A DNA stretch of 64,000 bases from assembly GCA_911728455.2 (NCBI GenBank), contig OU452222.1:3043592-3107591 (forward strand). Reading direction: 5' to 3'. Source of the DNA: Marthasterias glacialis (lineage: Eukaryota > Echinodermata > Asteroidea > Forcipulatida > Asteriidae). Each line of letters begins with the position of its first letter. The first letter of the stretch is position 1. Made by a program: the position numbers and the translations under genes. The notes below the pieces were generated by a model. That model made no database searches, was not told the DNA's origin, and saw nothing but the letters and a program-made list of their open reading frames with translations. Below, one piece after another: positions 1 through 9,450 of the stretch.

Positions 1-49
1 TAGGGAGGATGCCAGGGACCGCGGAGTGAGGACACCCCGAGGATGTCCA

Positions 50-74
50 GTGCATACAGCCATGCTGTGTGTAC
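50..74 (+). repeat. Inverted repeat 1: 11-bp imperfect hairpin, first copy
   Basis: The left arm is GTGCATACAGC (50-60), the loop CAT (61-63) and the right arm GCTGTGTGTAC (64-74). Read as + strand RNA, all 11 positions pair, two of them as G-U. In type B units the arms are GTGCATACGGC and GCTGTATGTAC, again 11 pairs with two G-U. Read as minus strand RNA the same positions become A-C mismatches, so the paired form is specific to the + strand. A similar hairpin recurs in every unit except the deleted one at 53709. Whether it is transcribed is unknown. Some copies carry mismatches (GTGCTTAC, GTGGATAC, CTGGATG, CATACATCC). Confidence 0.75.
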
Positions 75-146
75 GTCAACAATAGCTAAGGCCGCTACGT
101 GTGTGCTGGACCGCAGCCAGCAAAAAGCAAAAAAACAAAAAAAAAC

Positions 147-165
147 GCCGAAAAAAGAAGTCGGC
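147..165 (+). repeat. Inverted repeat 2: GCCGA/TCGGC, first copy
   Basis: A 5-bp perfect stem, GCCGA (147-151) and TCGGC (161-165), encloses a 9-base purine loop directly after the A-tract. It is present in nearly all units. Variants include GCCAA (16915, 17904), a G-to-A change in the loop (for example 23850, 27335, 41767), GTTGGC in the right arm (62434) and AATCGGC (44749). The stem is short enough to be chance, but its position next to the homopolymer is constant. Confidence 0.5.
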
Positions 166-303
166 AGCGCCAAGGCCAATAACTCCACAAATAATGGGGC
201 TAGAGGGAATTTTCTTGTACCTGCAGTTAGCTGCCATAGTCCTGCATCCGAAAATCTGGTTTTCCCGGTCAGCCAGGGCCATCTTCCGCCTTAAAACGAC
301 CAG

Positions 304-319
304 GGAGCGGGGCTGCTCC
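304..319 (+). repeat. Inverted repeat 3: GGAGC/GCTCC, first copy
   Basis: A 5-bp perfect stem, GGAGC (304-308) and GCTCC (315-319), has the loop GGGGCT. It is present in most units. The stem is broken by GGAAC in units 16915, 17904 and 52709, and by GCTCA in units 30316 and 35791. It is lengthened to GGGAGC/GCTCCC in units 31310 and 31810. No function can be assigned. Confidence 0.45.
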
Positions 320-445
320 GAATGTGCTTCAAACGCATGTCTAATGGCACTTTTGTACACAAAGCTGTAACAGAGTGAAAACAAGACTTAGCAACGGCTC
401 TATCTCCCAAAGTATTGGCGGAAAACTGACAAATCTGACACTGTT

Positions 446-470
446 GGAAAGCCCTGCTCATGGGCTTTCC
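446..470 (+). repeat. Inverted repeat 4: perfect 9-bp hairpin, first copy
   Basis: The left arm GGAAAGCCC (446-454) and right arm GGGCTTTCC (462-470) are exact reverse complements around the loop TGCTCAT. It is the longest perfect stem in the unit and is intact in most copies. Two families of variants sit in the first 16 kb: GGGCCTTCC on the right arm (for example 1451, 2451, 8416) and GGAAAGACC on the left arm (units 2, 13, 16, 19, 27, 32). Single later changes include GGGCTTTCT near 59440 and TTGAAAAGCCC near 62376. The arms are followed by no T-run on the + strand, so a bacterial-type terminator is not indicated. Confidence 0.7.
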
Positions 471-994
471 GAAAATGCCGGTCTTATGGCTGCAGCATAA
501 ATAGGGAGGATGCCAGGGACCGCGGAGTGAGGACACCCCGAGGATGTCCAGTGCATACGGCCATGCTGTATGTACGTCAACAATAGCCAAGGCCACTACG
601 TGTGTTACGGACCGCAGCCAGCAAAAAAAAAAAAAAACGCCGAAAAAAGCATGTCGGCAGCGCCAAGGCCAATAACTCCACAAATAATGGGGCTAGAGGG
701 AATTTTCTTGTACCTGCAGTTAGCTGCCATAGTCCTGCATCCGAAAATCTGGTTTTCCCGGTCAGCCAGGGCCATCTTCCGCCTTAAAACGACCAGGGAG
801 CGGGGCTGCTCCGAATGTGCTTCAAACGCATGTCTAATGGCACTTTTGTACACAAAGCTGTAACAGAGTGAAAACAAGACTTAGCAACGGCTCTATCTCC
901 CAAAGTATTGACGGAAAACTGACAAATCTGACACTGTTGGAAAGACCTGCTCATGGGCTTTCCGAAAATGCTGGTCTTATGGCTGCAGGATAAA

Positions 995-1490
995 TAGGGA
1001 GGATGCCAGGGACCGCGGAGTGAGGACACCCCGAAAATGTCCAGTGCATACGGCCATGCTGTATGTACGTCAACAATAGCCAAGGCCGCTACGTGTGTGC
1101 TGGACCGCAGCCAGCAAAAAAAAAAAAAAAAAAACGCCGAAAAAAGAAGTCGGCAGCGCCAAGGCCAATAACTCCACAAATAATGGGGCTAGAGGGAATT
1201 TTCTTGTACCTGCAGTTAGCTGCCATAGTCCTGCATCCGAAAATCTGGTTTTCCCGGTCAGCCAGGGCCATCTTCCGCCTTGAAACGACCAGGGAGCGGG
1301 GCTGCTCCGAATGTGCTTCAAACGCATGTCTAATGGCACTTTTGTACACAAAGCTGTAACAGAGTGAAAACAAGACTTAGCAACGGCTCTATTTCCCAAA
1401 GTATTGGCGGAAAACTGACAAATGTGACACTGTTGGAAAGCCCTGCTCATGGGCCTTCCGAAAATGCCGGTCTTATGGCTGCAGGATAAA
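995..1490 (+). repeat. Representative type B unit (shorter A-tract, 496 bp)
   Basis: This is unit 3. It carries the type B marks CATACGGCC, TGTATGTAC and AATAGCCAAGG, which travel together in nearly all copies. Its A-tract is shorter than in type A, and type B units are mostly 491-497 bp. This copy also carries marks confined to about the first 14 kb: GGGCCTTCC in the right arm of the last hairpin and AAATGTGAC in place of AAATCTGAC. Type B units with long tracts occur too (20876, 51212, 51711, 52210), so the linkage between tract length and haplotype is strong but not absolute. Confidence 0.88.
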
Positions 1491-1993
1491 TAGGGAGGAT
1501 GCCAGGGACCGCGGAGTGAGGACACCCCGAGGATGTCCAGTGCATACAGCCATGCTGTGTGTACGTCAACAATAGCTAAGGCCGCTACGTGTGTGCTGGA
1601 CCGCAGCCAGCAAAAAAAAAAAAAAAAAAAAAAAAAACGCCGAAAAAAGAAGTCGGCAGCGCCAAGGCCAATAACTCCACAAATAATGGGGCTAGAGGGA
1701 ATTTTCTTGTACCTGCAGTTAGCTGCCATAGTCCTGCATCCGAAAATCTGGTTTTCCCGGTCAGCCAGGGCCATCTTCCGCCTTAAAACGACCAGGGAGC
1801 GGGGCTGCTCCGAATGTGCTTCAAACGCATGTCTAATGGCACTTTTGTACACAAAGCTGTAACAGAGTGAAAACAAGACTTAGCAACGGCTCTATCTCCC
1901 AAAGTATTGGCGGAAAACTGACAAATCTGACACTGTTGGAAAGCCCTGCTCATGGGCTTTCCGAAAATGCCGGTCTTATGGCTGCAGGATAAA
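1491..1993 (+). repeat. Representative type A unit (long A-tract, 503 bp)
   Basis: This is unit 4. It carries the type A marks near its first hairpin: CATACAGCC, then TGTGTGTAC, then AATAGCTAAGG. Its A-tract is 26 uninterrupted bases (1612-1637), the longest I counted in the window. Two PstI sites (CTGCAG) lie in the unit, one in the middle and one near the end, and one SacII site (CCGCGG) lies near the start. Type A units are usually 499-503 bp. The exceptions that I saw, units 7, 9 and 24 (2992, 3986, 11447), are 493-494 bp and also share a CCGCAG change in the SacII site, so they form a sub-lineage with a short tract. Confidence 0.9.
1612..1637 (+). repeat. Poly(A) tract of the unit (26 A, longest seen)
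   Basis: Every unit except the deleted one at 53709 has an A-run after CAGCCAGC and before CGCCG. Uninterrupted runs span about 13 to 26 bases and explain most unit length differences. Some copies are broken by one or two other bases, usually C: units from 1, 16915, 17904, 18890, 32806, 34301, 35791, 37782, 39278, 40273, 42757, 45739, 48724, 50221, 53208, 55018, 57492, 58484 and 59968. Unit 18399 has a G, and 56010 and 61940 have T. Broken forms recur at offsets matching the higher-order duplications, so the tract is copied with its block and changes by slippage as well. On the minus strand it is a T-run that would stop RNA polymerase III. Confidence 0.95.
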
Positions 1994-4900
1994 TAGGGAG
2001 GATGCCAGGGACCGCGGAGTGAGGACACCCCGAAAATGTCCAGTGCATACGGCCATGCTGTATGTACGTCAACAATAGCCAAGGCCGCTACGTGTGTGCT
2101 GGACCGCAGCCAGCAAAAAAAAAAAAAAAAAAAACGCCGAAAAAAGAAGTCGGCAGCGCCAAGGCCAATAACTCCACAAATAATGGGGCTAGAGGGAATT
2201 TTCTTGTACCTGCAGTTAGCTGCCATAGTCCTGCATCCGAAAATCTGGTTTTCCCGGTCAGCCAGGGCCATCTTCCGCCTTGAAACGACCAGGGAGCGGG
2301 GCTGCTCCGAATGTGCTTCAAACGCATGTCTAATGGCACTTTTGTACACAAAGCTGTAACAAAGTGAAAACAAGACTTAGCAACGGCTCTATTTCCCAAA
2401 GTATTGGCGGAAAACTGACAAATGTGACACTGTTGGAAAGCCCTGCTCATGGGCCTTCCGAAAATGCCGGTCTTATGGCTGCAGGATAAATAGGGAGGAT
2501 GCCAGGGACCGCGGAGTGAGGACACCCCGAGGATGTCCAGTGCATACAGCCATGCTGTGTGTACGTCAACAATAGCTAAGGCCGCTACGTGTGTGCTGGA
2601 CCGCAGCCAGCAAAAAAAAAAAAAAAAAAAAAAAACGCCGAAAAAAGAAGTCGGCAGCGCCAAGGCCAATAACTCCACAAATAATGGGGCTAGAGGGAAT
2701 TTTCTTGTACCTGCAGTTAGCTGCTATAGTCCTGCATCCGAAAATCTGGTTTTCCCGGTCAGCCAGGGCCATTTTCCGCCTTTAAACGACCAGGGAGCGG
2801 GGCTGCTCCGAATGTGCTTCAAACGCATGTCTAATGGCACTTTTGTACGCGAAGCTGTAACAGAGTGAAAACAAGACTTAGCAACGGGTCTTTTTCCTAA
2901 AGTATTGGCGGAAAACTGACAAATCTGACACTGTTGGAAAGCCCTGCTCATGGGCTTTCCGAAAATGCCGGTCTTATGGCTGCAGGATAAATAGGGAGGA
3001 TGCCAGGGACCGCAGAGTGAGGACACCCCGAGGATGTCCAGTGCATACAGCCATGCTGTGTGTACGTCAACAATAGCTAAGGCCGCTACGTGTGTGCTGG
3101 ACCGCAGCCAGCAAAAAAAAAAAAAAAACGCCGAAAAAAGAAGTCGGCAGCGCCAAGGCCAATAACTCCACAAATAATGGGGCTAGAGGGAATTTTCTTG
3201 TACCTGCAGTTAGCTGCCATAGTCCTGCATCCGAAAATCTGGTTTTCCCGGTCAGCCAGGGCCATCTTCCGCCTTGAAACGACCAGGGAGCGGGGCTGCT
3301 CCGAATGTGCTTCAAACGCATGTCTAATGGCACTTTTGTACACAAAGCTGTAACAAAGTGAAAACAAGACTTAGCAACGGCTCTATTTCCCAAAGTATTG
3401 GCGGAAAACTGACAAATGTGACACTGTTGGAAAGCCCTGCTCATGGGCCTTCCGAAAATGCCGGTCTTATGGCTGCAGGATAACTAGGGAGGATGCCAGG
3501 GACCGCGGAGTGAGGACACCCCGAAGATGTCCAGTGCTTACAGCCATGCTGTGTGTACGTCAACAATAGCTAAGGCCGCTACGTGTGTGCTGGACCGCAG
3601 CCAGCAAAAAAAAAAAAAAAAAAAAAAAACGCCGAAAAAAGAAGTCGGCAGCGCCAAGGCCAATAACTCCACAAATAATGGGGCTAGAGGGAATTTTCTT
3701 GTACCTGCAGTTAGCTGCCATAGTCCTGCATCCGAAAATCTGGTTTTCCCGGTCAGCCAGGGCCATCTTCCGCCTTAAAACGACCAGGGAGCGGGGCTGC
3801 TCCGAATGTGCTTCAAACGCATGTCTAATGGCACTTTTGTACGCGAAGCTGTAACAGAGTGAAAACAAGACTTAGCAACGGGTCTTTTTCCTAAAGTATT
3901 GGCGGAAAACTGACAAATCTGACACTGTTGGAAAGCCCTGCTCATGGGCTTTCCGAAAATGCCGGTCTTATGGCTGCAGGATAAATAGGGAGGATGCCAG
4001 GGACCGCAGAGTGAGGACACCCCGAGGATGTCCAGTGCATACAGCCATGCTGTGTGTACGTCAACAATAGCTAAGGCCGCTACGTGTGTGCTGGACCGCA
4101 GCCAGCAAAAAAAAAAAAAAAAACGCCGAAAAAAGAAGTCGGCAGCGCCAAGGCCAATAACTCCACAAATAATGGGGCTAGAGGGAATTTTCTTGTACCT
4201 GCAGTTAGCTGCCATAGTCCTGCATCCGAAAATCTGGTTTTCCCGGTCAGCCAGGGCCATCTTCCGCCTTGAAACGACCAGGGAGCGGGGCTGCTCCGAA
4301 TGTGCTTCAAACGCATGTCTAATGGCACTTTTGTACACAAAGCTGTAACAAAGTGAAAACAAGACTTAGCAACGGCTCTATTTCCCAAAGTATTGGCGGA
4401 AAACTGACAAATGTGACACTGTTGGAAAGCCCTGCTCATGGGCCTTCCGAAAATGCCGGTCTTATGGCTGCAGGATAAATAGGGAGGATGCCAGGGACCG
4501 CGGAGTGAGGACACCCCGAGGATGTCCAGTGCATACAGCCATGCTGTGTGTACGTCAACAATAGCTAAGGCCGCTACGTGTGTGCTGGACCGCAGCCAGC
4601 AAAAAAAAAAAAAAAAAAAAAAACGCCGAAAAAAGAAGTCGGCAGCGCCAAGGCCAATAACTCCACAAATAATGGGGCTAGAGGGAATTTTCTTGTACCT
4701 GCAGTTAGCTGCCATAGTCCTGCATCCGAAAATCTGGTTTTCCCGGTCAGCCAGGGCCATCTTCCGCCTTAAAACGACCAGGGAGCGGGGCTGCTCCGAA
4801 TGTGCTTCAAACGCATGTCTAATGGCACTTTTGTACACAAAGCTGTAACAGAGTGAAAACAAGACTTAGCAACGGCTCTATCTCCCAAAGTATTGGCGGA

Positions 4901-6468
4901 AAACTGACAAATCTGACACTGTTGGAAAGCCCTGCTCATGGGCTTTCCGTAAATGCCGGTCTTATGGCTGCAGCATAAATAGGGAGGATGCCAGGGACCG
5001 CGGAGTGAGGACACCCCGAGGATGTCCAGTGCATACGGCCATGCTGTATGTACGTCAACAATAGCCAAGGCCGCTACGTGTGTGCTGGACCGCAGACAGC
5101 AAAAAAAAAAAAAAAAAAGCCGAAAAAAGAAGTCGGCAGCGCCAAGGCCAATAACTCCACAAATAATGGGGCTAGAGGGAATTTTCTTGTACCTGCAGTT
5201 AGCTGCCATAGTCCTGCATCCGAAAATCTGGTTTTCCCGGTCAGCCAGGGCCATCTTCCGCCTTAAAACGACCAGGGAGCGGGGCTGCTCCGAATGTGCT
5301 TCAAACGCATGTCTAATGGCACTTTTGTACACAAAGCTGTAACAGAGTGAAAACAAGACTTAGCAACGGCTCTATCTCCCAAAGTATTGGCGGAAAACTG
5401 ACAAATCTGACACTGTTGGAAAGCCCTGCTCATGGGCTTTCCGAAAATGCCGGTCTTATGGCTGCAGCATAAATAGGGAGGATGCCAGGGACCGCGGAGT
5501 GAGGACACCCCGAGGATGTCCAGTGCATACGGCCATGCTGTATGTACGTCAACAATAGCCAAGGCCGCTACGTGTGTGCTGGACCGCAGACAGCAAAAAA
5601 AAAAAAAAAAAGCCGAAAAAAGAAGTCGGCAGCGCCAAGGCCAATAACTCCACAAATAATGGGGCTAGAGGGAATTTTCTTGTACCTGCAGTTAGCTGCC
5701 ATAGTCCTGCATCCGAAAATCTGGTTTTCCCGGTCAGCCAGGGCCATCTTCCGCCTTAAAACGACCAGGGAGCGGGGCTGCTCCGACTGTGCTTCAAACG
5801 CATGTCTAATGGCAATTTTGTACACAAAGCTGTAACAGAGTGAAAACAAGACTTAGCAACGGCTCTATCTCCCAAAGTATTGGCGGAAAACTGACAAATG
5901 TGACACTGTTGGAAAGCCCTGCTCATGGGCTTTCCGAAAATGCCGGTCTTATGGCTGCAGGATAAATAGGGAGGATGCCAGGGACCGCGGAGTGAGGACA
6001 CCCCGAGGATGTCCAGTGCATACAGCCATGCTGTGTGTACGTCAACAATAGCTAAGGCCGCTACGTATGTGCTGGACCGCAGCCAGCAAAAAAAAAAAAA
6101 AAAAAAAAAAAACGCCGAAAAAAGAAGTCGGCAGCGCCAAGGCCAATAACTCCACAAATAATGGGGCTAGAGGGAATTTTCTTGTACCTGCAGTTAGCTG
6201 CCATAGTCCTGCATCCGAAAATCTGGTTTTCCCGGTCAGCCAGGGCCATCTTCCGCCTTAAAACGACCAGGGAGCGGGGCTGCTCCGAATGTGCTTCAAA
6301 CGCATGTCTAATGGCACTTTTGTACACAAAGCTGTAACAGAGTGAAAACAAGACTTAGCAACGGCTCTATCTCCCAAAGTATTGGCGGAAAACTGACAAA
6401 TCTGACACTGTTGGAAAGACCTGCTCATGGGCTTTCCGAAAATGCTGGTCTTATGGCTGCAGGATAAA

Positions 6469-9450
6469 TAGGGAGGATGCCAGGGACCGCGGAGTGAGGA
6501 CACCCCGAAAATGTCCAGTGCATACGGCCATGCTGTATGTACGTCAACAATAGCCAAGGCCGCTACGTGTGTGCTGGACCGCAGCCAGCAAAAAAAAAAA
6601 AAAAAAACGCCGAAAAAAGAAGTCGGCAGCGCCAAGGCCAATAACTCCACAAATAATGGGGCTAGAGGGAATTTTCTTGTACCTGCAGTTAGCTGCCATA
6701 GTCCTGCATCCGAAAATCTGGTTTTCCCGGTCAGCCAGGGCCATCTTCCGCCTTCAAACGACCAGGGAGCGGGGCTGCTCCGAATGTGCTTCAAACGCAT
6801 GTCTAATGGCACTTTTGTACACAAAGCTGTAACAAAGTGAAAACAAGACTTAGCAACGGCTCTATTTCCCAAAGTATTGGCGGAAAACTGACAAATGTGA
6901 CACTGTTGGAAAGCCCTGCTCATGGGCCTTCCGAAAATGCCGGTCTTATGGCTGCAGGATAACTAGGGAGGATGCCAGGGACCGCGGAGTGAGGACACCC
7001 CGAGGATGTCCAGTGCTTACAGCCATGCTGTGTGTACGTCAACAATAGCTAAGGCCGCTACGTGTGTGCTGGACCGCAGCCAGCAAAAAAAAAAAAAAAA
7101 AAAAAAAACGCCGAAAAAAGAAGTCGGCAGCGCCAAGGCCAATAACTCCACAAATAATGGGGCTAGAGGGAATTTTCTTGTACCTGCAGTTAGCTGCCAT
7201 AGTCCTGCATCCGAAAATCTGGTTTTCCCGGTCAGCCAGGGCCATCTTCCGCCTTAAAACGACCAGGGAGCGGGGCTGCTCCGAATGTGCTTCAAACGCA
7301 TGTCTAATGGCACTTTTGTACACAAAGCTGTAACAGAGTGAAAACAAGACTTAGCAACGGCTCTATCTCCCAAAGTATTGGCGGAAAACTGACAAATCTG
7401 ACACTGTTGGAAAGCCCTGCTCATGGGCTTTCCGAAAATGCCGGTCTTATGGCTGCAGCATAAATAGGGAGGATGCCAGGGACCGCGGAGTGAGGACACC
7501 CCGAGGATGTCCAGTGCATACGGCCATGCTGTATGTACGTCAACAATAGCCAAGGCCGCTACGTGTGTGCGGACCGCAGCCAGCAAAAAAAAAAAAAAAA
7601 AACGCCGAAAAAAGAAGTCGGCAGCGCCAAGGCCAATTACTCCACAAATAATGGGGCTAGAGGGAATTTTCTTGTACCTGCAGTTAGCTGCCATAGTCCT
7701 GCATCCGAAAATCTGGTTTTCCCGGTCAGCCAGGGCCATCTTCCGCCTTGAAACGACCAGGGAGCGGGGCTGCTCCGAATGTGCTTCAAACGCATGTCTA
7801 ATGGCACTTTTGTACACAAAGCTGTAACAAAGTGAAAACAAGACTTAGCAACGGCTCTATTTCCCAAAGTATTGACGGAAAACTGACAAATCTGACACTG
7901 TTGGAAAGACCTGCTCATGGGCTTTCCGAAAATGCTGGTCTTATGGCTGCAGGATAAATAGGGAGGATGCCAGGGACCGCGGAGTGAGGACACCCCGAAA
8001 ATGTCCAGTGCATACGGCCATGCTGTATGTACGTCAACAATAGCCAAGGCCGCTACGTGTGTGCTGGACCGCAGCCAGCAAAAAAAAAAAAAAAAAAAAC
8101 GCCGAAAAAAGAAGTCGGCAGCGCCAAGGCCAATAACTCCACAAATAATGGGGCTAGAGGGAATTTTCTTGTACCTGCAGTTAGCTGCCATAGTCCTGCA
8201 TCCGAAAATCTGGTTTTCCCGGTCAGCCAGGGCCATCTTCCGCCTTCAAACGACCAGGGAGCGGGGCTGCTCCGAATGTGCTTCAAACGCATGTCTAATG
8301 GCACTTTTGTACACAAAGCTGTAACAAAGTGAAAACAAGACTTAGCAACGGCTCTATTTCCCAAAGTATTGGCGGAAAACTGACAAATGTGACACTGTTG
8401 GAAAGCCCTGCTCATGGGCCTTCCGAAAATGCCGGTCTTATGGCTGCAGGATAACTAGGGAGGATGCCAGGGACCGCGGAGTGAGGACACCCCGAGGATG
8501 TCCAGTGCTTACAGCCATGCTGTGTGTACGTCAACAATAGCTAAGGCCGCTACGTGTGTGCTGGACCGCAGCCAGCAAAAAAAAAAAAAAAAAAAAAAAA
8601 CGCCGAAAAAAGAAGTCGGCAGCGCCAAGGCCAATAACTCCACAAATAATGGGGCTAGAGGGAATTTTCTTGTACCTGCAGTTAGCTGCCATAGTCCTGC
8701 ATCCGAAAATCTGGTTTTCCCGGTCAGCCAGGGCCATCTTCCGCCTTAAAACGACCAGGGAGCGGGGCTGCTCCGAATGTGCTTCAAACGCATGTCTAAT
8801 GGCACTTTTGTACACAAAGCTGTAACAGAGTGAAAACAAGACTTAGCAACGGCTCTATCTCCCAAAGTATTGGCGGAAAACTGACAAATCTGACACTGTT
8901 GGAAAGCCCTGCTCATGGGCTTTCCGAAAATGCCGGTCTTATGGCTGCAGCATAAATAGGGAGGATGCCAGGGACCGCGGAGTGAGGACACCCCGAGGAT
9001 GTCCAGTGCATACGGCCATGCTGTATGTACGTCAACAATAGCCAAGGCCGCTACGTGTGTGCGGACCGCAGCCAGCAAAAAAAAAAAAAAAAAACGCCGA
9101 AAAAAGAAGTCGGCAGCGCCAAGGCCAATTACTCCACAAATAATGGGGCTAGAGGGAATTTTCTTGTACCTGCAGTTAGCTGCCATAGTCCTGCATCCGA
9201 AAATCTGGTTTTCCCGGTCAGCCAGGGCCATCTTCCGCCTTGAAACGACCAGGGAGCGGGGCTGCTCCGAATGTGCTTCAAACGCATGTCTAATGGCACT
9301 TTTGTACACAAAGCTGTAACAAAGTGAAAACAAGACTTAGCAACGGCTCTATTTCCCAAAGTATTGACGGAAAACTGACAAATCTGACACTGTTGGAAAG
9401 ACCTGCTCATGGGCTTTCCGAAAATGCTGGTCTTATGGCTGCAGGATAAA
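6469..9450 (+). repeat. Three-unit duplication, two copies (~1,491 bp each)
   Basis: Units 14-16 (6469-7958) and 17-19 (7959-9450) match unit by unit, with lengths 495/501/494 against 497/501/494. Shared private marks are CCTTCAAACG (6752, 8244), a leading TAACTAGGG with GTGCTTACAG (6964, 8456), and GTGTGCGGACC with CCAATTACTCC (7565, 9057). The copies differ mainly in A-tract length. Confidence 0.88.

Noticed and set aside
10..30. GGAGG followed at once by ATG, resembling a bacterial ribosome site
   Set aside because: The ATG frame stops after six codons (TGA), the spacing is wrong, and the setting is a eukaryotic satellite.
304..335. CENP-B box on the minus strand (ATTCGGAGCAGCCCCG)
   Set aside because: It matches the first half of the core, but two of the essential CGGG bases are wrong. 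No other position in the unit does better.
83..336. RNA polymerase III promoter: TAGCTAAGGCCG (box A-like) and GCTTCAAACGC (box B-like)
   Set aside because: Each misses key bases, they lie over 230 bp apart, and no T-run follows on the + strand. I could not form a tRNA cloverleaf.
26..440. Box C/D snoRNA: GTGAGGA with two CTGA downstream
   Set aside because: The C box deviates, the boxes are about 400 bases apart, and flanking bases do not form a terminal stem.
446..470. Bacterial intrinsic terminator or histone mRNA stem-loop
   Set aside because: No T-run follows the stem, and the 9-bp stem with a 7-base loop differs from the 6-bp stem and 4-base loop of histone mRNAs.
1..502. Internal dimer or trimer structure of the unit (497 is about 3 x 166)
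   Set aside because: Only short matches such as GCCAAGGCC and GGACCGC recur inside a unit, and they are not evenly spaced.
497..504. TATA box (ATAAATAG) as a promoter in every unit
   Set aside because: The leading T is absent in the usual forms (G or C instead) and no initiator or other promoter element could be identified, so it is not listed as a feature.
1533..1862. Recurrent + strand frames of 60-110 codons with lysine runs
   Set aside because: The lysine runs are the A-tract, the frame after the run depends on tract length, and the same peptides appear in different frames in neighbouring units. No known family is recognisable.
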